Source of the DNA: Diprion similis | Lineage: Eukaryota; Arthropoda; Insecta; Hymenoptera; Diprionidae | Assembly: GCF_021155765.1 (NCBI RefSeq) | Contig: NC_060114.1 | Location: forward strand, 17,307,501-17,371,500 | Direction of reading: 5' to 3' | DNA length: 64,000 nucleotides | Shown here: piece by piece, positions 51,151 to 62,933 of the stretch | Layout of the letters: every line of letters begins with the position of its first letter | Numbering within the stretch: position 1 is the stretch's first letter | The notes under the pieces: generated by a model | Databases searched by the model: none | The model's input: the letters and a program-made list of their open reading frames with translations, nothing else | What the model was told of the DNA's origin: nothing | Made by a program: the position numbers and the translations under genes

Positions 51151-52348
51151 ACGCGACTCTCTCTTCTTTGTGCCCGATTTCATTTGATCCAATAACGGTT
51201 TTCTTCCCGCAACTCGGCCGCGTTACCTCGACCCGTGATGCTTACCCAACAACTTCCTTCTCTCCCGCCACCGTCCCTATTCCGACAACCGATTTCCTGT
51301 TCCCGTTATCATCACTCTGGATGCACTCGACGTTAACGTTGAATCGCAATGCGACTATTCCGAGGCATGATGTATCGTTAAACAGAATGATCGCGAGTTT
51401 TGGTTTCCTCTTAGACATTTACGTCTATCTTATAAATCATTGAAAATCGATTCCTCAGAAATATTTTCGATATAGATGTGATGGACGTTCTCAGCAAATC
51501 GATGATTGACAATAATCATGTCTACTTGACCCAACTGACTGCTGGATTCAATAAATCGTCGCAGGAGCTCAAAGCTGTTCTTGCGACAAATAATTTTTTA
51601 TTATATCCCTACTGCACAGCTTTTTATAGTCGCAAAGTTCAGATATAGCTTGTATAACTTGTTATACAAATGCGTGGTCAATATTCATACGCCTGATATG
51701 ATAGGTTAAGTGATCTTGGCTGACTGCGAATATAGACATAATCCAAACATCCTTCATGGTCAATCCATTACCAACTCTCTTTACAAATATACATATATTC
51801 TTATATACAAATTCATCACGACGTCTCGAGTTCATTGCCAACGGCAGAAACACCATCAGTCTTTCGGATTAGACAATGCCGCAATGCGCAGAAAGATAAG
51901 GATAGATGAGGTGTATAAAGAGAGAAAGAGATACCGAGGCCCAGGAGACGACAAGAGACAAAGAAACAAAGATTTCATACTCAGCACACGGTTAGAAGAA
52001 AGAAGACCCTGCAGACCCTGTAGTCAAAGTGAATAATAAAAAAAACGTCGTCGTTCGATAGACAATATCTAACCATCAGTTTTAGGTTTGGGCAATTATA
52101 TTTCATACGCGATGACGACTAAGGCTTTTTAAAGGATATGTGACATACACCGCAGCTCGACAAACATCGTATTTTTTGTTCCGCAATTCAAGTTTAACAT
52201 TCAACTTTACTCAAGGTGTAAGAAAAAGTTTCCAATACCATTGTTGTATGCATGCCACAGCACTCAAATTATAATCGGTGACGTTTCCTCGCCTCATCTT
52301 ATACCTTTTAAATACCATCCTTGAGTATTTTTTACAAACATTCACATT

Positions 52349-52372
52349 CACACACACACACACACACACACA
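52349..52372. repeat. (CA)n microsatellite
   Basis: Twelve CA units. Confidence 0.9.
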
Positions 52373-52706
52373 GTATATGATTATAAGTGCTTTCATAACA
52401 GCGATGGATCGTCAAATTTTATCTCAAACGGTATTAAACGTCGCGAAAACGGGATGGTCATTTATCTCGTAGGTCAGGGTTAAAGTGACCCGTTAAAGTA
52501 TATATCAAGGTATGTACCTATATACATTATACGTACAACAAAAATATTTTTCCATCATCGTCGTATAATATTTTGCTACTCGGAAATAAGGATGCCATTA
52601 TAAGAAGAAATATATCTATGTGTGTATCACACAAGTATGAAAACTGCTGTTTTTCATCTTCGATTGCGAATTATACATTCGCAATGATTCCACGTGATAA
52701 TGTGGC

Positions 52707-52733
<27 letters not shown>
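52707..52733. repeat. Poly-A tract
   Basis: 27 consecutive A. Confidence 0.9.
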
Positions 52734-52737
<4 letters not shown>

Positions 52738-52946
52738 CTCCGATGACGCGTAAGCTTACTGAATTATTCGACACTAAGAATTTATAATATAATAATTGCA
52801 CAATTCATGTACGTAAATATATCGTATCATTCGCGATCGTATGACTTCTGACACATGACGTTGTATGTATGTATATATGTACCTAATCGCGATTATTATT
52901 ACATCAACGAAACTCGTAGCATTTCAAATATGTAGATTTACGTATG

Positions 52947-52978
<32 letters not shown>
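52947..52978. repeat. Poly-A tract
   Basis: 32 consecutive A followed by further A-rich sequence. Confidence 0.9.
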
Positions 52979-52980
<2 letters not shown>

Positions 52981-54131
52981 AGAAAAGAAAAAAATTAAGT
53001 TGAAAAAAAAGTGAGAAATAAGAAACTTTATAATAATAATAATTTTGAACCAGATTTTTCAACGTTATAAACGAGGTATACGATGCGTGTATAACTTGTA
53101 TGTATGAATAATACACCACATCTCTCAAGATAACGTCAGTTAATGTCTCCACCTTCGTTGCTAACTTCAAGATCGTACCAGTTTGGAACCCCATGGCGTT
53201 CGATTAGAAGGTTGGCATATCAGGTATACTCGCAATCAGCAAGTCTAGTTTTATCTGAATTGTTTGGCTGGTAATGAAATGATAAAAATCATAGAGATAG
53301 ATATAATAAGATGGAGAGAAACCTCGTCATGTCATTATAGCTGGATCTAAAACGCGGCAATTGAAATGATTTCTGGTTGATGGGGAACCCGTGATTCTAC
53401 CGTGATACGTGATACTTAATCTAAGTGGGTGAGTCGATATTATATAAGAACTTGAGTATCTAGATAAGTCTAGAATCTGTATTGTAAGTTCCTGATAAGC
53501 AACTAAAGGCTGAGATGTACTTCGTACTTTGTACTATTATACCTACACCTCATCCTGGGTTTCAGTCTCAAAAGATTGAAAATATGTGCACCAACACGAT
53601 CCATTTTAGAGCTTTGTCATTCGAGTCCAGTATTATATAGTTTATATATCAGTCGTGAGAATTGCCGGACCAAAAAACAACTCGCACGTTTTAAACAAAG
53701 TTTTTTAAAATCTTTTACTGCATTCATATTACACTGCAAGAATTCCTTCTTCAGTTAACGGGTTCTGAGAAGTACAAATTGTGTAATATTGATAATTTAA
53801 GTCACCAGAATAAAATGTTTAATGCAATGACCGTATAAATTTTTCAAAACAATTTCACGCGTCAATTCTTCAGCTGACATATTTATTCCATGTTTATACT
53901 AAATATGTTTCAAGAATTACCGATTTTTATTATAATATTTAAAAGTTTATCAGTATCAGTATAATTATGGTTGTATCAACTGGCTAAACACAGAAGCGGA
54001 ACACACGCACAAAAAAGAAAGAAAAGAAACACGTGCGATGTCACAAGGGTTAAAAGTAATTTATCAATGAATATAGATAACGCAATAATAGAAGAATGAA
54101 AAATTAGTTGACCGAGTAAAAATAAAGAAAT

Positions 54132-54155
54132 AAAAAAAAAAAAAAAAAAAAAAAA
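54132..54155. repeat. Poly-A tract
   Basis: 24 consecutive A. Confidence 0.9.
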
Positions 54156-55237
54156 GCAACAAAGATATGAACTCAACACTACCATCGGGACACTGGAATC
54201 TTAATTAGTTTCCTGTTCGCCTATTTTTAACCGTAATAATATGTAACCAGTATCTATTAATACTTCGTGACGTATATATGCAAACGAAAGGATATTTTTT
54301 TTTTAATTATAATGAATTGTTCTTATCTTTTTTTTTTTTCAAAGCCTCACACTGCCAAATGGACTTCCTTATGTCACAGAACATGAAGAGCAGTAAGAAA
54401 GTCGTCCCCCCCCCCTTTTTTTTTTGACGATTCTATATACGCGGGTATTTAAAGTGTTTTTATACTATACAAACATGCAGCTGAAGTATTATTGTACACA
54501 ACGGGAAGATTTTAACTTTGATGTTTCATGGTGGAGCGAAGAGGGAGAGAAAAAGGCAAAACAAAAAATAATAATGAAGAAACAATACACACGGCAAACG
54601 AATCAATTCGAGGCCGCATGCAGACTCGGCCGACCGCGTTGAACAACCTCGATCGAGCACGACAACAGCTGTTTTCCAGTCACGTTTTTAAAGATAAATA
54701 AATGAATAAATAAATAAAGAAATGGCCAAACCGAGAGAACAAAAAAGAAAAAGGAAAAATAAACACAAGCAAACACAAGGTACAAACAACCAGACGGAAC
54801 ATGTATACATTTCGCAAAGAAAAAGGGAAACGTAAAAACACCTGCGACACCAAGCAGTAAAGTGTGACGCGTGAGTCGCGCGGCATGATAAAAGATTATT
54901 ATGCGTTCAAGTGAGGCGTAAACAGTGAGAACTCAGCATGGCGGCAACGGCGGGTCTTTAATAATTCTACGGTAATGCCGAAACACGTTTTTAAATCAAG
55001 AAGATAATAAGGTTGAAGAGAAAAACAGTGGCATATAAGTATACATACACATGTATCAATTAGGGTGGTCCTTAACAAGGTAATTTTTTAATTTCGACTG
55101 TCTCCTCCCGAAACCTTTCCAAATAATTAAAAAATAATTCCCAAATTTTGTCAGATTTTAATCTCAACTCTAACCCGCGTCGTCAGATGATTGATTTTCC
55201 CAGTTAACCTTTTTCAAGGAATCAGTAAATCTGTCAG

Positions 55238-55458
55238 ACGGATTTCGATGAAACTTGATATTAGGGGATTTCTTGGGTAGCTGATTACGAATCTGGACTC
55301 GAAATTTCTATATTTCAAAATGGCTGATTCAATACGGCAACACCAAGTGACTTTTGGGACGTTTGTCCGCGATATTAGATCCGCCATTTTGAATTCCTGA
55401 ATATCGAATCCTGATTCATAATCGAAGCCCTCTTGTGTCAAACATGATCGAAATCCGT
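55238..55458. mobile_element. Foldback MITE of about 220 bp
   Basis: Imperfect arms of about 100 bp: ACGGATTTCGAT at 55238 is mirrored by ATCGAAATCCGT ending at 55458. CAAAATGGCTGATT near 55317 is mirrored by ATCCGCCATTTTGAA near 55380. No ORF of note. It lies in the long TBL2 intron. Confidence 0.6.
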
Positions 55459-57066
55459 TGACGACGATGGTAATGATGATGTTCGTAAAAACTCTCAGGC
55501 CGGATTCACCAGCAAAATTATTGATTTCTGTTTGAGTTATTATTTTTATAGCGATCGTTATGATACCGTTGCAGCCTATTTGCGGAACACCTTTGTTCCG
55601 GAATCAATTTCACCATGTACCTCTATACCATTTCCAGTTCCCTGTTCAACAGTGTCGAGTGACTAATGCTCGCCATGCCTATCGCTATACCAGTTTACTT
55701 GACATTGACCCTAGACTAGAGGAATGCTGATTTCCGCTGCGGTTCAATTTGCCCAATTTAAAGAGAGGCGGTGGTCTCGTCCGATTACGGAACGCTCGTC
55801 AAAAATTCAGGTCACGGTCTCGAGGGGTCGCTACTGGGTTACTCAAAGTTACACCGACGAAAGCTACAGAATTGATCGCTTCGAGATTCCGAAACTGCAT
55901 GCAACAGTAGCAGCCCGCAAAAACTTCCCATGAAAAATTTATTTACGAAAGAAAAAAAAATGAACAATAATAATAATAATAATCATTTCAAAGATTTCAA
56001 GCAAAGATATTAAACACGGTTACCTACGTACTGTGCATGAATCCTTTCGTCGCGAGACAAACTTCTTTTGTATCTACACGATGACTTTCCAAAATTACTT
56101 TATATATATATATTATAATGCGATACATAAAAAATCTCGTCAGGTTTCACGGTATTAAAAGAATTTAAAAAAATGTTGGTATTTTTTATCATGCTTGCAT
56201 ATCGATTTTATACAGTCGATTCCACCGTATTAACAGGCAAGACGTATCTGATTGGACCCTTTTTGACATTGACGTGATTCGTATGTTTTCGTTTATTTAT
56301 ACCGTATGAAAGTTTCGACAATCGTTCGAACGGTGCGTACAATTGATAGAAAAATAAAAATCGAACAACATGTTTAACGCGTCATTTTAATTCACGAAAG
56401 TATGTGATAAAACTTTCGATAATTTTTTTTACGTTCTTTCTCTTTTCCGGGATAACACCAATGATCACGCACGATATTGTATCCTAATTTTAAGACATCA
56501 CGACATTCCCGATGAATCATTAAAACGAAGAATGAAAGTATATTAATTTATACATAAAATGTGAAACCGATAATAATTGAAGATATTATAAGAAGTGAAT
56601 GATTCGATTTTTTTCTCAGTCAACAGCCAACTACATTATTACATGCAACAAATGAATCACGAGGCTGTGTGAGAAGTTATACGATACTTGAAAACAATAA
56701 CCTAACTTGATTACATCAAATTTGACAAAGTATTCTGGGAAAATCCGTATCATATTTATGATATCTGTGTAATTATAGCAAAATTTAAAGTTTATTTTTA
56801 TGCAGACCTTCCGGGAAAAGCATGCCGTAAATAAATTTCGCTATTGTCTCCTTTAATGGTTAGGAATACCCGTAGGTGAAAACATGCTACAAAACAATAA
56901 AAAAAAAAAAACCCTACTCGTTCATCTCCGGCCTCAGTTTCGTATAGATGATTAAAATTCGATCGTCAAATATAAAAGGAAGCAACGTGCAGAGGCAATA
57001 ATCGCCGATAATCCGACCTTCACTAATTCGTATAGAAAAAAGATAATCCTTAACGTAGTTAGGTAC

Positions 57067-57276
57067 CTTCGGCACAGCTTGCGAGGAATTTCCCGTTGCT
57101 GGCATAATCCATGTCCAGGACAGGCGCAGTGTGACCCTTCAATGCGCCAACCATCCAGGAGTGTGTAAACTCCTGCTGAGCTTCGCGTCGTTTTTTATTT
57201 TTCCCGCGTTTTGCCGTCACGTTTCCGACTGGCTCGTTAACAGTCTCTTTTTGGCTGCTGCAGGTGCTCGTCGAGT
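57067..57276 (-). CDS. TBL2: TBL2, isolated upstream coding exon
   Basis: This minus-strand exon has acceptor TTTTCAG before 57276 and donor G|GTACCT after 57067, and is phase 1 at both ends. It encodes a Lys/Arg-rich linker (KRGKNKKRREAQQEFTHSW), then the first WD repeat: LKGHTAPVLDMDYASNGKFL and ASCAE. The split codon joins to the exon at 25933 as ASCAE-D-RTVMIW, exactly the order in TBL2 proteins. No alternative copy of this repeat was seen nearer to 25.9 kb. The capping enzyme and REXO1-like genes therefore lie inside this intron on the same strand. The N-terminal membrane-anchor exon upstream was not found between 57.3 and 64 kb and may lie outside the window. Confidence 0.8.
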
Positions 57277-59501
57277 CTGAAAAGGAAGAAAAAAAAAACA
57301 ACACACGAAATTAGACGCTATTCTTTGACAGTATATTTCACTTACGATAATGGATGACACGAAGCTGAAGCTAAAAGTCGAGACCTAATGACCAGGTGCA
57401 CTAAACTAGTTATAAATATAGGATGATAATTTGTTAAGGTTTAAATACCCAAGATTCTTGGTAAGTAAGGAAAAGTGTTGGACCTTGAAACTTGTCGTCG
57501 ATTTCGAAGTGTATGGATGTTGGTTAGAAGAAAAAGAACTTTGTCATCAATAATCAGATATCACGAACTACTGATCTAAACTTTGTTCATTCACTTCGTT
57601 ATCTTGACGTGTATCGTGATTTAAAGACTCGAGCATCGAAAAGCAACTGTTTTTTACAATTTCGTTGTCGATTTTTCAGGCTCCAATAAATGACTTATTC
57701 ACCCAGTGATTATACTGTAAAATTCATGTCAGATATGAATGTTACCTCATCTTTTTTGACAAATTCTACCCTCTTGATACTTGATAAAAATCTTCATATG
57801 GCTGAATACAGATCAATCATCTTGTAAGTCAGGAAAAAGAAAAACGTCTTCCACCATCTTTCTAACCCTGAATCAAGTTTTGCACAAAAATGATAATATT
57901 CGGCTTAACTGCTTTATTTGAAGAAAAATATCAAGTTTCAAAGTCATCTCTGACTGCTAGTTTCAACTTCGTTTAGAGGATATTTTAATGACGAAAGTTT
58001 TGATAGATAACGAACCATGGAACCGTAAACACACACTTTAAATCTATATGTAACTATGATCGTAGCCAACGAGTTTTACGATAGTTTGTCAACAATTGAC
58101 GACGATGATCGATAAATCGGAATATGTGAACAACATCGGAAATCTTGATCATACCAATCGTATGAGAAAATTCTTTGATCGGGTATAACAATATTAACAA
58201 TACAGTAACTTGGTTTATGACCTGTCGCGAAACGTGGCGTGGCTGGATACGCAAATCGTTCGATGTATCACCGCCACAGTTGGGTTGTTTCGGATCACTA
58301 TGCCTGTAATGACGTAATGCAAGCGTGACGTGTCTATGAGCCTCGGTAAATAATACATTACGAATGGAACACGTCATCGACCATGAACGTCTTTAGAATG
58401 AGCAAAGAATCACCCACACGCGTACACCCGTGTATACGATGCATTTCACCCTAACCTATCCACGTCTGACCCTCACCATCGAATTTTTGTATATTTTTAA
58501 GTACGTTGTAGAATGTAAGAAAAGAGAATCATTTTTCACCGAGTCTTAGAATTTTTGAACCACGGGTTAAATTTTGACGACTTCCAATAGCCAGAAAAAA
58601 AATGGAATAGAATGAAAAATACTTAACGACAACGTTGAATCACCGTCCGATCAAAGTTTTAATAACCTACGACAACACGTGTTGATCTGCATCTCTTCTC
58701 AAAGAACCAAAGTGTGAAAACAAACCTGATGTAACTTCTCGTCTTCGCCCCAAAACACGACCCAAGAATCCAAGGTCTTGAAACTGCAGATGCAATTGAA
58801 ACTTCACTTCAACGAATCGGAAGACGATACTGCGACGATTTTACGGTGAAACGGTCTTCAAAGGTCAGAACAAAATTTCGGACTGAGGTCAGTGCCTGCG
58901 ATCGAACGGAATTTATGGAAATCGAGTCTAATGGTGGAAGGGGTGGGTGGTGAAGAAAGTCAACCCCTTGTTTCGGGGCGGTTCAATGCCCGTGTAGCTA
59001 CAAAGTATTGTTGCCGATTGTAAGCGGCCAATCACGGTCGTGTGGTTGAAAAGATCGTCCCCTAGAAGGCGTCAATATACGAAAGTCGGATCATTAGTGG
59101 TTGATCGGTTCGAGTTTCAGGTAGATGACACTGTTCAGTACGCAAATGCGCATGCTCTAAAATTGTGGAGTAAAAGCAGTTGTTTTCTCAGAATAACTAA
59201 CCGTCATAAATATATATGACAGGTCGCCACCGAAGTGAACTTGGCCACCCAATATGTGCGAAATACAAAAAAATTTTTGCCATCGTTTGTCTTTCGTTTG
59301 CCAACGTTTACCGTATCTTTATTTTTATTTGCCCCTTTTAACTTTCAAAGTTATACGTTTTTGAAAATTGGAGGGGCCACCTTGGCCAATTTGACCCCCC
59401 CAACATATACCAAATCGAAATAATTTTTTTTGCCATCGATTTTCCTTCGTTTGTCAATATTTGCAATAACTTTATTTGCGTTTGCCACTTCTTAGTTTAG
59501 A

Positions 59502-59601
59502 AGTTATTCATTCTCAAAAACCATCTTCACGAAGTTGTGTCGAATTTCGAAAATATATTACCCTATGATATGGTGAAGATGGTTTTTGAGAATGAATAAC
59601 T
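59502..59601. repeat. Perfect 29-bp inverted repeat
   Basis: The arm 59502-59530 (AGTTATTCATTCTCAAAAAC and nine more bases) is the exact reverse complement of 59573-59601, with a 42-bp loop. It lies next to a degenerate direct duplication of about 140 bp (units starting near 59252 and 59400, each with TTTTGCCATCG and TTCGTTTG). It is part of a repeat-rich block that runs into the foldback element. Confidence 0.75.
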
Positions 59602-60733
59602 AATATTTTTATTAGGGTGATTTTTTTTGAACGACTATTTTTTTTCAGTCCCCATCAAAATTTTTTTTCCATATGTCGAACAAAAAATTCCCTAAAAGTT
59701 ATAGCTCTTGATATTAATATTAAGTGCTCGCCCAGGGCGTGAAAAGATTTCCCATATAAAATACACGTGAATGAAAGCGTTTTTTTTTTCAAATCGCTAC
59801 AACTCAGCGGAATTTTATGATATCACATTGGTCTTGGTCGCAACTTACATAGAATTCAACGATCTTCAAAAGTGTCTTGAACGTCGTGAGTCCAACTTAC
59901 ACTGGTGAGATAGTACAGGTCTCTCAAGTTGATTTTTACCCCCAAATTCTCGTTTTTTCGCTGTTATCTCCGAAATGATCAACTTTACCGACAAAATGTA
60001 AACGAAAATCTTGTTGGAAATCTAATTTCTTACAAAAAAGGTCAAACAGTTGTAGATTTTCTTCAACCCTATTACTCTTACAATAAAATATACATATATA
60101 ATAAGAACGTCTTCGAGACACGTGTATTAGAAATGAGGTAATCCATCCTGTTGCCGGCACGGGTTGGAGTGGAGAAAAAAAATCATGAAAAAATAAGGCA
60201 ATTTTTTTCGAATTATTTGAAAAAGATTTGGTTCGTTTGCGTTAAGAATTTCGTCAACACCCTAAATATTAGACGCCCTAATGTATATATATGTATTTAG
60301 ACTGTAACAAAAAAATTGACTATTTTTTTTTTTTAATGGTATACTGAAAATATTGTTCAAGATGACGAAAAAGAAATACCATACAAATTTCAGATTTTAA
60401 TATTGATATTTAGAGGTGCCTCATCGCGATTTTCTACTTTCCATAAGAATAACATGGCAAAAATGGTTCTTGCTCCTTGCGATTTTTATAACTAGATAAC
60501 AACGCGTCGTACAGAAAATTCATAAACATGTCTTTGTAGGAAATTGAACGTTCTACAAAAAAGGTCTCTTGTCATTTTACGATAAATCTACTTCTTCAAA
60601 AGTTATTTGAGGTCCTTTGTTGATGTTTAACCGCAAAAAATTTTTGGATTTGGCATATATATTGAGGAGCCAACTTCACTTCGATTCCCTAGGGAGAAGA
60701 AATTGACCATCCTTATCCCGCAAATATTATCTT

Positions 60734-62611
60734 ATGACCAATTTTCGTAAATCCGGCGTGTCGATATAGCACTTGTTCCACAAGGCCGAGAAGGTGCAAA
60801 AAAATCAGGGTGATTCTTTTCAGCATGTACATTCAGGATTTAACTGAAAAGAATAGGTTTTTTAAAAAAAAACCATGTTTTTCGAGGATGTAAAATTTTA
60901 GCTTATATACAAATAGAAGTTACGCCTTAAATATTCAAGTTATTCAAAATGTTCTTCAAGATTCTCCTAGGTCTTAGCGAGACGCGTAATCTAAAAAAAA
61001 AAAGTCTCAATATCTTCATTACAAGCCGAGATACAATAATTTTTACGTTTGTTTAATTTATTACTGTTTGAATCAACATTTTCGCAAAATTCAAGTTCGG
61101 GGGCATTCGTAATAGTGTTAGGCATAATATTTGATATTACAGAAACCGTTTTGAGCATTAATCTCGTGGCAGATCATAACTGCATTCGGTCGCTCGCGCG
61201 CGGAATATACGGATGGCAGCGTCGGTGCAGCCGGGTGGCGTGCCTCTCGCCCGGCTTAGTTAACTATCTCCGTATCTCCCTTATAAATTGTGTAAGCAAA
61301 TTTTTTTTTTAGATTTAACGTAGTTCTTTCTCACGAATTCGATAATGCTCATGAAAATTGATATTCTCCAAGCCTCGCGCGGCTTAGTTAACAATTTCCA
61401 TATATCCCTTATAAATTGTCGTAAAATTTTTTTTTCTTATTGCATCTCTCTCGCACTTGTGCTTCTTTCAAACTACCTGAAAGGGTCGGCTGCGGCCTTG
61501 AGTCATAGGAGTTTGGATTTCCCAGTACATAAGGGATTATTTATGGCCTTGGAAGACCAATTGTCCTCAAAATGCAGGCGATTAACAGGAGAATTTGTAA
61601 GAAAAAATTTGTTTATGGAATGGAAATTGGAATATGGAAATTGTTAACTAAGCCGCGCGAGGCTCGGAGATAATTAATTTTCATGAGCATTTTCGAATTC
61701 GTGATAAAAAAAAACTACGTTTAATCGAAAAAAAAAAAAAATCTGTTTACGACAATTTATAAGGGAGATATGGAAATTGTTAACTAAGCCGCGCGAGGCT
61801 CGGAGATAATTAATTTTCATGAGCATTTTCGAATTCGTGATAAAAAAAAAACTACGTTTAATCGAAAAAAAAAAAAAATCTGTTTACGACAATTTATAAG
61901 GGAGATATGGAAATTGTTAACTAAGCCGCGCGAGGCTCGGAGAATATTAATTTTCATGAGGATTTTCGAATTCGTGATAAAAAAAAACTACGTTTAATCG
62001 AAAAAAAAAAAAAAATCTGTTTACGACAATTTATAAGGGAGATATGGAAATTGTTTACTAAGCCGCGCGAGAGGAGGCGCGGGGCGAGACGCAGGCCCCC
62101 ACCACGCCACCCGGAGGCACCGACGCCGCCATCCGTATATTCCGCGCGCGAGCGACCGAATGCAATCAGAATCTGCCATGAGATTAATGCTAAAAACGGT
62201 TTGTATAATATCAAATATTATTCCTAACACTATTACGAATGCCCCCGAACTTGAATTTCGCGAAAATGTTGATTCAAACAGTAATAAATTAAACAAACGT
62301 AAAAATAATTGTATCTCGGCTTGTAATGAAGATATTGAGACTTTTTTTTTTAGATTACGCGTCTCGCTAAGACCTAAGAGAATCTTGAAGAACACTTTGA
62401 ATAACTTGAATATTTAAGGCGTAACTTCTATTTGTATATAAGCTAAAATTTTACATCCTCGAAAAACATGGTTTTTTTTTTTAAAAACCTATTCTTTTCA
62501 GTTAAATCCTGAATGTACATGCTGAAAAGAATCACCCTGATTTTTTTGCACCTTCTCGGCCTTGTGGAACAAGTGCTATATCGACACGCCGGATTTACGA
62601 AAATTGGTCAT
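60734..62611. mobile_element. Foldback transposable element with long inverted arms
   Basis: The left arm begins ATGACCAATTTTCG at 60734 and the right arm ends with its reverse complement at 62611. The arms match for about 500 bp (60734-61250 and 62080-62611), with small differences and indels. They include shared GC-rich stretches around 61185-61240 and 62095-62160. Inside are tandem units of about 130-137 bp: about 1.5 copies in one orientation at 61250-61440 and 3.3 in the other at 61632-62080. A spacer of about 200 bp (61440-61631) separates them. No transposase reading frame is seen, so it is non-autonomous. Long arms built with internal tandem repeats resemble Foldback/Galileo-type elements. 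No clear target-site duplication was found. Confidence 0.75.
61632..62080. repeat. Tandem array of about 137-bp units inside the foldback element
   Basis: The string ATATGGAAATTGTT recurs at 61632, 61768, 61905 and 62042, a period of 136-137 bp. Each unit carries the GC-rich word AAGCCGCGCGAGG, an EcoRI-like GAATTC and a poly-A run of 13-15. Copies are nearly identical, implying recent amplification. Confidence 0.85.
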
Positions 62612-62900
62612 TATTGCTAAACTATATAACATGGCTGGATAATACTTATCGATATCTTTTCGGGACAGTTTTTTTTAGGGGATGGATGAGTTTCAGAACA
62701 GTACTTTATAAATAAACCACGTAATTGCAATAATAAACTTTTTGAAAAATTTTTGTTCAACAGTGATTTACCGCTAAACCAATAATTATACGTGATTTTT
62801 GCATACAACTTATTTTGTAGATTTCATTACGGCGCACATTTTTTGTAGGAAACATTTTTCGATAAATCTCATTCCAAAGATAATAACATCAAAATAGTGA

Positions 62901-62925
<25 letters not shown>
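62901..62925. repeat. Poly-T tract
   Basis: 25 consecutive T, 290 bp beyond the foldback element. Confidence 0.9.

Positions 62926-62933
<8 letters not shown>

Larger units (their letters stand above)
46427..57066. other. TBL2 intron segment upstream of the REXO1-like exon
   Basis: The unfound 5' exons of the REXO1-like gene should lie here or beyond. Seen: microsatellites at 49.9, 51.1 and 52.4 kb, poly-A tracts at 52.7, 52.9 and 54.1 kb, a YY1-like CATGGCGGC at 54938 and the foldback MITE at 55.2 kb. Confidence 0.5.

Noticed and set aside
58726..58860. Minus-strand stretch ending in phase 1 at CAG|GTTTGT, considered as the TBL2 N-terminal exon
   Set aside because: It has no Met and no hydrophobic anchor, so it does not fit the TBL2 N-terminus.
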